Source of the DNA: Spongilla lacustris
Lineage: Eukaryota; Porifera; Demospongiae; Spongillida; Spongillidae
DNA: 64,000 nucleotides
Assembly (NCBI GenBank): GCA_949361645.1
Contig: OX442417.1
Coordinates: 17,711,323-17,775,322, forward strand
Reading direction: 5' to 3'
How positions within the stretch are numbered: the stretch's first letter is position 1; every line of letters begins with the position of its first letter. Made by a program: the position numbers and the translations under genes. The notes under the pieces are model-generated. The model made no database searches, had not been told where the DNA came from, and saw only the letters and a program-made list of their open reading frames with translations. Shown here in pieces: positions 1-10,639 of the stretch.

Positions 1-212
1 TGTGATCCACAGTTCGTGCACTACCTTTTACTACTCTTCTTATTTGCCTCTTGCGTACTTGACCAAAAACTTTTGAGGGGCGAGGTGCCAGACTAACCAA
101 TTAGCACTGAACTGCCAGGAGTGTCCCCGCTACGTTGCATTGAAATGTATGGCGCACGTGCGCGGTTTCCAATCCCTTCCAGTCTAATATCTATGCCTAC
201 ATATAGGACCGT

Positions 213-360
213 TCAGATATTCAGATATCCGATGGTCGTTACCTTCAGATTCAGATCATGTATCCTGGATCCGTCTGCTAAATCAGATCAGATTCAGATA
301 TGCGCCTTAACTAAACAGATCAGATCAGATTATAATGCCAAATCTGATCTGTTAGGGGGC
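213..360. repeat. Degenerate CAGAT-rich repeat
   Basis: Short direct repeats of TCAGAT / CAGATCAGAT recur irregularly here, ending with one inverted unit (AAATCTGATCTG). No coding signal is visible. The rest of 1-1500 holds two G homopolymers (690-705 and 1229-1245) and nothing else I can call. Confidence 0.5.
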
Positions 361-1504
361 TTGTCCAAACTACTTTTAGAAAAATTGTGACGTTAACATT
401 TTAACCCCTCCCCTCTGAGTTTTTGTATGGAACCAGCTACACAATGACATATCACAATGCCAAGTTGCAAGTTCCGCATCGAGCGATTTTCCCTTGCCAA
501 ACATGGCTGAGCTCAAACTTCGGAATAGCTTTATTGCAACGTCCAGTAAAATCTTGGAGTGGATATTGAGAATCCTCAGTTCGTGTTCTTTCTTTACATG
601 TATAGTTTAGGTGCTTTCATTATAGTAATCTGAAAGAAAAATAACCAAGCGTAACATGCATTTTCAAGCTATAGTTTTGATTACATTATGGGGGGGGGGG
701 GGGGGCACGACCTAAATTGCGTTGAGTAGACATAACTGTTGCCACTGCAGTCAACGCAGATAGTATTATAAAAACAATACTTGCGTACAATAAAATTTTT
801 CTTAGCGTCATGGCTTCCCCACCCTAACGTCACAATGACGCTAATTTTTCCAAAAATCGTTTGGGCAAGCCCCCTTAAAGCCTTACGTTCAATAATGAAG
901 TACATGTAGGTCTGGCTTGTGAGTTGCGAGTCTAAAGGCTGGCATACACGGGGCAACTTCCGGGCGATGCAACTCAAATGACTACATGTAACAGTATGCA
1001 TGGGTAAAAGTTCCGCAATTCTGATGGTCCATATTAATTTGAGTTGCATGGGAACCCATAATTTAATTCACGGACCCTCCCCATGTTCCGCCGCTGCTGT
1101 TTGTTGTGGGCGGGGCGTGGGCGCCCCATTTAGAATGGATGTCCAGCGGTTGCTAAGGCTATAGCTATACACGTACATGTATAGAAGTAATGAATAAATT
1201 ATTTTGATGGCAAGCTACTAGTTCTGACGGGGGGGGGGGGGGGGGAGGGGTCGACCGAACCTACCGCGACCCCACGGGCCTGACAAACCAATTTGTTGCA
1301 CAGCACGGGAACACTTTTGGTCCCCAGTCCATTGATTGTTGTGCCATGCTATAACGATTCTTTGAAGTAGGTGATTACATGTATAGAGGACTCTGTAGTA
1401 AATGTATATGGGATATTATTGTTTATATATAGGGCAGCCCACTATTGCCTCACTGATATTATCACCTTTGTTCCATGCCACTATCTCTGCATACAAGTAA
1501 ATCC

Positions 1505-1675
1505 AAACTTGTATACAGGGACCACTAACACACTGCATGTGTACACATCTGAGCTGGGACCACTAATACACTGCACTGAGCAGGGACCACTAACACACTG
1601 CATGTGTACACATCCGAGCAGGAACCACTAACGCGCTGCATGTGTACAGGGACCACTACCACACTGCATGTGTAC
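1505..1675 (+). repeat. Short tandem repeat, GGACCACTAACACACTGCATG unit
   Basis: About five imperfect copies of a unit containing GGACCACTAACACACTGCA followed by TGTGTACA. Unit length varies because spacers of the type CATCTGAGC are present or absent. The array abuts the left end of the palindrome that starts at 1676. Short ORFs on both strands here are by-products of the repeat. Confidence 0.7.
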
Positions 1676-2158
1676 CATTTTGGAGTCTTACACTTGCTTC
1701 GTGCCAGTATTGCAACGTTCGGTACCTCACCGGGTTCAAACTGGCCATAACTTTCTGTAAGAGTAATCAAATCGCTTTAAATTTGTTTAGAGAGGTCCTA
1801 TATTACCTATCGATTTATTCTGTTCGTTTATGTCATCCGTTACGGAGATACAATAGAACAAATTACGTGCACTTAAGTCTTTTTCCCGTTCGATTCGCGC
1901 CAATGATTTGGGTGTAAGAGAGGCGGTGATTACATCATTGGCGCGAATCGAGCGGGAAAAACTGCACATAGCACCTCCGTAGCGGATGACATAAAAATTA
2001 CCGAACAGAAAAATCGATAGGTATAGGAACTTTCTACCTGCAAACCGACTTTGAAGCGATTTGATTACTCCTATGCAGTAAGTTATGCGGGTGGGTTTGA
2101 ACCCGGTGGGGTACCGAACTTGGCACGGCTACGGAGCAAGTTCAAGACTCCAAAATTG
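1676..2158. mobile_element. Palindromic (foldback/MITE-like) element, copy A
   Basis: The segment reads nearly the same on both strands around a centre near 1917. The left end CCATTTTGGAGTCTT mirrors the right end AAGACTCCAAAATTG, and GGTACCTCACCGGGTTCAAAC mirrors the right arm near 2090-2120. The inner arms carry TCATCCGTTACGGAGATACA and TTCGCGCCAATGAT. The same core is present in the palindrome at 5235-5999, so this is a family and not a chance hairpin. I found no clear target duplication. No transposase is encoded in the arms, so it is probably non-autonomous. Confidence 0.75.
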
Positions 2159-2161
2159 ATT

Positions 2162-2758
2162 TTACGATAGGGAAATGGTGTGGTATGAAGATTTCAAAGT
2201 AGAAAGCTTTAAAATCGTTCGGATGTTATAGTGATTCAAACGTAAGAGAATTTTATAACATTTAACACCGGTTCCGTGAGAATCGAATGTTTTTTGGGCT
2301 ATTTTGTCGAACTCAAGTTTTAGAAAATTAGTCGGACGACCTTTTTTAGCCACAAAAGCATTTGAACATAGTAGTGCAACTCTCTGCATGAGGGTTTGCG
2401 CTATTTCTAGCGTCCTATGTACTTCTCGTTGTAACCTGCATTTGTTTTTAGTCAAACGGTTGGACGCTTCACAGATAAGAGTACACTTTTTTCTGAAGCC
2501 TTTTCTAACATCGAAAACAGTCCAAATATACTTACCTTTGTAAGATGCGTCGGTTTTGTACACATTTAGACCGTCTAACTGTATGCGAGCGTTAAAACGA
2601 GCACTTTTTGTTATATCGATCTTTGTGGCCGCGTTCCCAGACCGATGTATTATTCCGTGTGTGCTGCGTAGTGTCGAACTTTGGCTGATATATAAGTCTA
2701 CGCGTGCGCTATTTTCCATTTGCATACAGTCATATATAGTAGCGTTCATACTACACAT
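2162..2758 (-). other. Unrecognised ORF next to palindrome A (198 codons)
   Basis: A minus-strand reading frame of 198 codons starts at an ATG at 2758 and reads towards palindrome A, stopping 3 bp outside it. I do not recognise the product. Its C-terminal third contains KGRPTNF, then FDK and DSHGTGVK. The same DNA and reading frame recur, diverged, at about 4990-5235 beside palindrome B (RPFPTNF, FDKK). Two copies at the same position next to two related palindromes suggest that the ORF belonged to the mobile unit. It could be a decayed coding remnant rather than a live gene. Confidence 0.35.
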
Positions 2759-3149
2759 CAGAACATATATGTCATCACTGCTGCTAAACAGAAGCTGCTT
2801 GCATGTGCTCTGTCTGTTACTCGCTCTGGCTTATTTCCCGTCTTTTTGATGTAGTGGTGGCTGCAGAGATATACCTCCAGTTCCACTTGGAGATAGATAT
2901 ATCCTTATCCATATCCAAATGCTTACCCTTGCCTTCTTTTGCCTTCCAGAGCTCCCTTCATCCCTTTGATGCTTTAGCCTCATGCAGATATCCTGCATGC
3001 CAATGCGACACACTCCTGGCAGTGGAACTTTACTCACTCTGATAGCTTTCTGCAACTGCAGCTCAGCCAGGCAAACATATGGCTTGCTGTCAAATGACTC
3101 TGAATATTACTGGCAAAACAGCAAGCCATGGCCATGTGCTTGTCCATGT

Positions 3150-4592
3150 GTAGTCATATGACAGCAAGCCACAGCCATGTGCAGTCATATGACAGCAAGC
3201 CACAGCCATGTGTAGTCATATGACAGCAAGCACAACCATGTGCAGTCATATGACAGCAAGCTACAGCCATGTGCAGTCATATGACAGCAAGCTACAGTCA
3301 TGTGCCGGCAGTCATATGACAGCAAGCTACAGTCATGTGCCGGCAGTCATATGACAGCAAGCTACAGCCATGTGTAGTCACATGACAGCAAGCCACAGGC
3401 ATGTGCAGTCATATGACAGCAAGCTACAGCCATGTGCAGTCATATGACAGCAAGCACATGTGCCGGCAGTCATATGACAGCAAGCTACAGCCATGTGTAG
3501 TCACATGACAGCAAGCCACAGGTATGTGCAGTCATATGACAGCAAGCTACAGTCATCTGCAGTCATATGACAGCAAGCACAACCATGTGTAGTCATATGA
3601 CAGCAAGCTACAGTCATGTGCCGGCAGTCATATGACAGCAAGCTACAGCCATGTGTAGTCACATGACAGCAAGCCACAGGTATGTGCAGTCATATGACAG
3701 CAAGCTACAGTCATCTGCAGTCATATCACAGCAAGCACAACCATGTGTAGTCATATGACAGCAAGCCACAGTCATGTGCAGTCATATGACAGCAAGCTAC
3801 AGCCATGTGCAGTCATATGACAGCAAGCCACAGCCATGTGTAGTCATATGACAGCAAGCACAACCATGTGCAGTCATATGACAGCAAGCTACAGCCATGT
3901 GCAGTCATATGACAGCAAGCTACAGTCATGTGCCGGCAGTCATATGACAGCAAGCTACAGTCATGTGCCGGCAGTCATATGACAGCAAGCTACAGCCATG
4001 TGTAGTCACATGACAGCAAGCCACAGGCATGTGCAGTCATATGACAGCAAGCTACAGCCATGTGCAGTCATATGACAGCAAGCACATGTGCCGGCAGTCA
4101 TATGACAGCAAGCTACAGCCATGTGTAGTCACATGACAGCAAGCCACAGGTATGTGCAGTCATATGACAGCAAGCTACAGTCATCTGCAGTCATATGACA
4201 GCAAGCACAACCATGTGTAGTCATATGACAGCAAGCTACAGTCATGTGCCGGCAGTCATATGACAGCAAGCTACAGCCATGTGTAGTCACATGACAGCAA
4301 GCCACAGGTATGTGCAGTCATATGACAGCAAGCTACAGTCATCTGCAGTCATATCACAGCAAGCACAACCATGTGTAGTCATATGACAGCAAGCTACAGT
4401 CATGTGCCGGCAGTCATATGACAGCAAGCTACAGCCATGTGTAGTCACATGACAGCAAGCCACAGGTATGTGCAGTCATATGACAGCAAGCTACAGTCAT
4501 CTGCAGTCATATGACAGCAAGCTACATCCACGTGCAGTCATATGACAGCAAGCCACAGGCATGTGCAGTCATATGAAAGCAAGCCACAGCCA
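3150..4592 (+). repeat. Minisatellite, ~31-bp unit with higher-order period
   Basis: About 48 tandem copies of a unit GCAGTCATATGACAGCAAGC plus a variable tail (TACAGCCATGT, CACAACCATGT, or TACAGTCATGTGCCG). Each unit contains the perfect 10-bp palindrome GTCATATGAC. Variant order repeats: the series beginning at 3241 recurs at 3869, giving a higher-order period of about 628 bp. The left border (about 3077-3096) has a partial unit in inverted orientation. No ORF of interest. Confidence 0.9.
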
Positions 4593-4959
4593 TGTCTGAC
4601 CTTCAAAATGTGTGCCTGAGTTTCCATCACTGGTGTCTATCTGGGTTATGCCCGCGAGCTACACATTCAGGATTTTACCGATCTGGTGATGGTTCAGAAT
4701 TAGATAAAGCTATTGTCTTGCTTGGTTGACCATGCTTACGTGGATGCCGCATGCAGCACTTTATGCAGTCTGTTCCTGCATGGCACTTGTTGCACGCTGG
4801 CTTCTGGAAAAAATGTTTATTTTCAATAACTTACATGCGCATGCGTAAAATAATAGGTGTAAGTCTGGGAACGAGTTTATGTACCTAACAGAGCAGTTTG
4901 TACGTAAACTATGCTAGCTATGAACATGCTATTCACTAGGCCTCTATTTGGTATCTAGA

Positions 4960-5234
4960 AGAATCCAAAAATGCCATCAGATTTTCTTGAAAAGCGATAG
5001 AAAAAAAGTGTACCGATCACCTCTCGAACATCCAAAAACGGGAAAGTGCGTAAGTCTCACCCGATACAAGTATGTTGTTATATATGCCACAAAGCTAAAA
5101 TTTATACCAAATGACTCATCGAGAGTTGGCCTATCAGAAAATATGCTTTATAAAGCATACAGACCTTTTCCGACTAATTTTCCAAAACGTCGGTTCGACA
5201 AAAAATACACTCGATTCTCACGGAAGCGGTGTTA
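4960..5234 (+). pseudogene. Diverged copy of the palindrome-A-flanking ORF
   Basis: An open frame with no convincing ATG runs to a stop at about 5233 and abuts palindrome B. Its 3' third matches the ORF at 2162-2758 in DNA and frame: the pattern is CCGACTAATTTTC, GTTCGACAAAA, then TCGATTCTCACGGAA. An upstream match at AGAAAAAAGTGTAC supports homology over about 240 bp. Since it lies on + and the other copy on -, the two palindrome/ORF units face each other. Function is unknown. Confidence 0.35.
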
Positions 5235-5999
5235 ATATGGGACAGTGTCTAGCAAAATCGGGGCTTGTGGGGTTATAATTTTATCACTATGCATGTTACA
5301 CTAAACAACACATCTTTGCAACCGTACAACCTTTTCTTTCAAGTTTCGTACACTTGTTCTATGTTCGTGTCGATTTTGAAGCTCTAATCATTTTCCATGG
5401 CGTCATTGCAAAGATCGCTAACACAACAGGCCAGGTTAGAATTCCTCATTTCTCCACGTACAGTGTTGAAAACGTGTCAAATTCGGGTTCTACATAGAGG
5501 AGTCCTGTAGCTATTGGTTTGTTCTGTTCGTTAATTTCCATATCATCCGTTACGGAAATACAGTTGAACAAATGCACTTTTTCCCGCTTGATTCGCGCTA
5601 ATGATTTTGGCAAATCGCGTCCCGCTCGATGATTATGTCATTGGCGCGGAATCAAGCGGGAAAACGTGCATGTAGTTTGCTCAACTGTATCTCCGTAACG
5701 GATGATACAGAAACTAACGAACAGAACAAATCAATAGCTACAGGACTCCTCTATGCACATTCCGAATTTGACGCGTTTTCAACACTAAATTCTAACTTGT
5801 TGGATTAGCGATCTTTGCACTGACGCCATGGAAAATTATTAGAGCGCCTAAATGGATAAGAACATAGAGAGATGATGTAGGAACATATGTACGAAATATT
5901 TTTTAAAAGGAAAAGGTTGGACCGCTGCGAAGATGTGTTGTTTAGTATAACGTGCAATTTTTATAGTAACCCCACAAGCTCTGGACACTGTCCCATATA
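5235..5999. mobile_element. Palindromic (foldback/MITE-like) element, copy B
   Basis: A 765-bp inverted repeat centred near 5617. The outer left ATATGGGACAGTGTC mirrors the outer right GACACTGTCCCATAT, and CCATGGCGTCATTGCAAAGATC mirrors GATCTTTGCACTGACGCCATGG. The central 200 bp (about 5519-5720) is homologous to the core of palindrome A, while the outer arms are different and longer. There are mismatches and small indels between the arms. No transposase is encoded. Confidence 0.8.
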
Positions 6000-6273
6000 T
6001 ACATGGATATGACTGACATTTTATCAAAAACCGCATGTCCCATATTATATTATATTATCTGGTGTAAGGGCCTAACATAGAACCCTACCATCTGTTTGTT
6101 ACACTCAAATGGAATTCATGGATTAATTTCAAATGACATGCAGAAAAGTGTATAAGCTTGCAGAGTGGAGCTTCCCTAATTCAGTATACTGTGCATGGGA
6201 ATGGTGGCTGTGGCTAGCCGCCTTTTCCATACCTGATTTGATACCTTTATTCAGGAGGCTCTATGAGGAGGCC

Positions 6274-8877
6274 ATGACCAAGGGATATGTGGAAACTTCT
6301 GTGACCAAGTGTCTCATCCTTGGAGCTGTTGGTGTTGGCAAGACTCACCTCAAACGCCTCCTTCTCAAGAAGGACCATCCAAAGCAACGTGTCAGTACAG
6401 GACTGGCTGACAACCCTGTTAGAGCCATCTCCTTCACACTGGCTGGTGTGGGTGGACAAGAGGAGGATGACTGGTTTGTAGTTGAAGATGACCAGGCACT
6501 GATGAGTGTTATTGGAGAAACCATCAAAGGTGGTGTATCCATGGCACCATCATTGGCTGATGTGATGAGAACTCTCCCAAAGATGGCCATAGACCATTCC
6601 AATGTACCCAGTGATGGAGCTGTTGGTCCCACCCCTGCTGGTGTGAATATCACCAAGGACACCACCCAGCCTGAAAAGAGCAAGACTGCAGATATAGAGG
6701 ATGAGCTGGTTCATCGCATCAACCAATCCTCAGGTAAGAGCAGCAGGCCTTGTTATTTGCTTGTATTATAATACTCCCCTGTAGACAACAAGAAGTTGTT
6801 TGGTGTGAAGTGGATCCAGTTCATTGACAGTAGTGGTCAGCTGCAATACCATGACATCCTTCCTTTGTTCATTCAAGATCCCATGGTAACAATATTTGTA
6901 CTAAAGCTGTCAGAAGAGCTATCACATCACCCCACCATTAAGTACTATGGAGCAGATGGCAAGACCGTTGGTAAACCATATCGATCATCTCTCACTCATA
7001 AACAGATCCTTCAGAACTGTCTTGGAGCAATTCACCGCTCCCAAGATGCTCATCCTCTGATCATTGTCGTGGGAACACATCGGGATGCCTTACGTTGGAG
7101 GTTTTGGAAGGAATCAATGGAAGAGAAGAACAAACAACTCAAGGCATTACTGGATCCCTCTGACTTGAAAGTGCTGTATGTTGGTGAAGGAAAGGATGAA
7201 CTAATATTCGCTGTGAATGGCCTTTCCCCTGAAGATGTGGACAGACATGTTGCCCAGGTACTTAGAGAGGAAATAGTATCTGAGTTCCCCCAACAGTTAG
7301 TAAAGCGGCCAATAGCATGGTTTGGGCTGGAAATTGTACTCCAAAGGACATCCCATGATGGACTTCTGAGCCTTGAAGAGTGCAAAGTGTGTGCTAAAAG
7401 GTTTCATATTGAGGGAGATATGTTCTCTGCTGCCTTGCACCATCTTATCGAACACAATGTGTTCTTATATTACCCAGAGGTTCTTCGACAGACAGTGTTC
7501 TGTGACCCTCAGATAGTCCTCACCAAGGTGACTGAACTGGTGCAGTACCACCACAAGCTGAGGGATAGTCCAGAGGAGGGTCTGGCAGTTAGAGGTTGCC
7601 TGATCATGTTCAGGGACCATGGCCTGTTGTCAGTGGAGCTACTGAAGAAGTTTCCAAAGCACTACAAAGAGGGTCTGTTCACTCCACAAGATCTAGTGAA
7701 GTTGCTGATGAGTCGTGGTGCCATAGCTATGATCAGAGATGGTGAGTACTTGATGCCTGCTCTGCTCCCTCACCTGGACTCCACCCAAGTGTCCAAGTAC
7801 CTTGAAAGAGGTGCCTCCATGATGATTAGGTTTCCCCATGGCTATATTCCTAATGGTCTGTTTTGCTGTCTTGTGGCCCTTCTACTTTCATCATCTTGGA
7901 AGGTGTGTATGGATGGAAATCAGCCATTGTGTCTGTATCGCAACTGCATCACATTGATACAAAGGGGCACTCCAGAAAATGTGACCCTTGTTGACATGTT
8001 CTCCTATATAGGAGTGCATATTGATGAGGCTTCAATTATGGTGCGTAGGGGAATAAGATGTCTTGTCCACAGTGGTATCAAGAGTGCCTATAGTGTGCTC
8101 AAGTACCATAATGTCCAGTTAGAAGATGCCTTCATGTGTGCAGGAGCCCGTTGTACCTCAGACCCTCCTCATGTAGCTGTAGTAGTATCCAGAGGGGCAG
8201 TGTACAAATTGAGGTGTTCCATCAGAGGTGATCAGGTTGGAGACCTGAGCAAGGACCAGTTGATGTGGTTACAAGGTTGTCCTTTGGGTGAGAGTGTTAT
8301 CCCAGAGCAAGAAGGTTCAAATGGTGAGTCTCCCTTCTTCCACTCGTTATCATCTGGGGGAGGGGCCTGGTTACCTGGGGAGAAGTAAGGGTGGAGATGT
8401 TCCTGGCCTGGGGATGTTGTATAATGTATTATTCATTGAAGCATCACTTGCCATTGGTGGGAAGTAATAAATTGTACAAAAAATTGTTAATTGTAATGAA
8501 TTCCAGTGAATTTAATTGAATAAAATTCCTTTCATGCACACACAGGTGTGCCCACTATCAAACTGTTGACTAGCATACCAAGCCTTGCTGATGGTGTGAG
8601 GAAGAACCTTAACATCATACAGAGGACCAGTACTAGCTATATCAAGCTGGGGATGCACCTCCTGGATGATGATAACTGTGATATAGTATATGCTCTTAGG
8701 GAGAAGTACTACCATGACCCTGTGGAGATTGTTACAGCTGTCTACAAGATGTGGATCTCTGGTTCTGGAAGGAGACCAGCAACATGGCAAACATTGGTTG
8801 GTGTGCTTAGAGACATTGAGCTGAACAGTTTAGCAGATGATATTGAACATGCATGTGTGCTGAACCCTTCTAAGTGA
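6274..8877 (+). CDS. Roc-type GTPase with C-terminal Death domain (3 exons)
   Basis: Exons 6274-6733, 6785-8323 and 8546-8877 join in frame (introns of 51 and 222 bp, both GT-AG) to give about 776 residues. Seen: a P-loop GAVGVGKTH near residue 18; a switch-II-like DSSGQ near 168; GTHRD near 250, the base-recognition motif in the THxD form typical of Roc GTPases; a long middle part that could be COR/winged-helix-like; and a C-terminal helical module (about 690-770) with the Death-domain spacing of LG, DPVEIV, W, TWQTLVGVLR and LAD. Roc/Death proteins act as intracellular signalling switches; the partner here is unknown. The start is uncertain: the frame is open back to 6133, but a good acceptor (CTTTATTCAG) ends at 6254, so an upstream exon is possible. 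The ATG at 6274 has a good context (GGCC before ATGACC). Confidence 0.75.
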
Positions 8878-10137
8878 CCATTGTGTTCATGAGCATATTA
8901 TGTTTTTAACCATCGCCATGGGAACATGTAGGCATGTGGTAAATCTAACATTATAACCAGGGTGATCATCTACACGATTGGGCACAGCAGGTCCCCAGGC
9001 CATCCACTGCTTCAAGTGCTATCGTATACCACCACAAGGATGGCTGTGTTCTGAGGTGGCCCACCCCCTTAGTTACACCTGCTGCAGAAGGCCATAGTGG
9101 CTGGCTGCCTGGGGAAGCCTCCCCCATCATGTGCATGAAAACTGGATGGCATAATTATCAAGAAGCTTCCAAGAAGAAGGCAAACTGTATTGATGATTTG
9201 AATGTAGGTGAGGGGAGGAGGGGTTTAAATCAGTGGATGAGTTGGTCTAATGGTGTTGGGTGGGGGCCACACTAGGTAGGAAGGTTAGTGGTGGAGGGAG
9301 ATGTGAAGGTAGTGAGAAGGTGATGGTGTGGGGAGAAGGGAAGTGGTCCCTTATGTCAGAGGCTGGTCCTCACCAGTGTAAGTACTTTATTCATTCCTAA
9401 TCCTCCAATCCCACCTGGCCATCGCCTTAAGAGAGTTCATCCTTGTTGTTTACCTCATGCCTACATGCATGATCCCATGGCGATGGTATATAATATGCTC
9501 ATTACTGTTGGTAACAGCTGACCCCTGCATGGTGGCAGCTCTGGGATAATGGTGGCACACTCATTGAGAACTGCATGCCCGGCTGGGCCTGGAGATGATA
9601 TTAATAGCATTCCTCATCCACCTTCAAAGCGACAAAATCTGTATCCCTCCACAATGCACCTCCTGAGAGTATGGGCCACCTTCTTAGCCAAGCTGCAAGG
9701 GGCTGGAAGAGCTCAGCTGCCTTGCCACTCACCTGGGCACCAGGTGGGCAGTTCTTCTTGATGATGTCCGAAGCAATCAAGCTGCCTCTTGCCTAATACT
9801 ATGACGCTGATGTGGGCACAGCTGCCAGGCTGCCTGTATGTGCCTGAGGAGTGGTATGTTATCCACATCAAGCACTCCAAGACCAGAAGGACCAGCCGCA
9901 GTATCCTTGGGACCGGAAAGATGGTGAAGTGAGCAACTGTGGCTACTGTGTGGAACAGCTGGGGTGTTTGGACCACTACTAGTCTGAAGGACTGCACATA
10001 CTTTGCCCATCATGCCAGTCCTGCCCAATGACACAGATTGATGAATGACCTTTAAGTTTGCAGAATGTTTAATTTGCTACGTACACTCCATTAAGGTGGC
10101 TGCAAACGAGCTACGTCAACCTTATGCAACGTTATGA
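8878..10137. other. Intergenic, no supported gene
   Basis: Past the Roc/Death gene the DNA holds only short ORFs without recognisable motifs. The first 60 bp after the stop has no AATAAA. The GA-rich segment at about 9190-9360 is compositionally odd but not repeated. Nothing else could be called. Confidence 0.5.
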
Positions 10138-10638
10138 ATGGGAAAAACCATGGCTCTAGTCACTGGGGGTGATGTTCAAGACTTATGTGGTGCAGAGCAA
10201 CTGGCTACAGGACTGAAACCTGGTGTCGAAGGTGCTATCCATGCTATGACAGATTTATATGATGAGTTCTCTAGTGATGGCTGGGGTTTTCTACTAGTGG
10301 ATGCAGTAAATGCATTTAATCTTGTGTCCCGGGTGACTGCTCTGTGGAATGCAAGAATACTATGGCCTAGATGCAGTAGGTTTCTTTTCGACACATACAA
10401 AGGTTTTGCTGTGTTGCTGTTACGGAATTCTGAGGAATTCCTTTACAGCAGAGAGGGAGTAACACAGGGTGACCCTTTGTCCATGTTGCTATATGCTGTA
10501 GCAATGATGCCACTGGTGAACTCTCTTTGCTGCAGAGAGCAATATCAACAGAGCTGGTACAGGGTTCCCACACCAAAAATATGGGTCAAAATAAGAACTT
10601 TTCAAGACTTTTTCCATACCCTACAGTTGTATATCTAA
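10138..10638 (+). pseudogene. Non-LTR reverse transcriptase fragment
   Basis: The translated segment contains LLVDAVNAFN, then EGVTQGDPLSM and LLYAVAMMPLV. These are the palm motifs of a non-LTR-type reverse transcriptase common in cnidarian and sponge genomes: the first catalytic Asp in the VDA block and the TQGDP block. The YxDD block, the endonuclease and the 3' end are absent, and similarity ends near 10530. It is a 5'- and 3'-truncated relic. No poly(A) tail or target duplication was found. Confidence 0.65.
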
Positions 10639-10639
10639 T

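Noticed and set aside
3150..4592. CRISPR array
   Set aside because: Repeat units are contiguous variants of one sequence without unique spacers; eukaryotic context; no cas-like genes.
9549..10034. ORFs of 70-94 codons on both strands upstream of the RT fragment as its 5' part
   Set aside because: I could not find endonuclease or RT motifs in any frame; overlapping ORFs on both strands look random.
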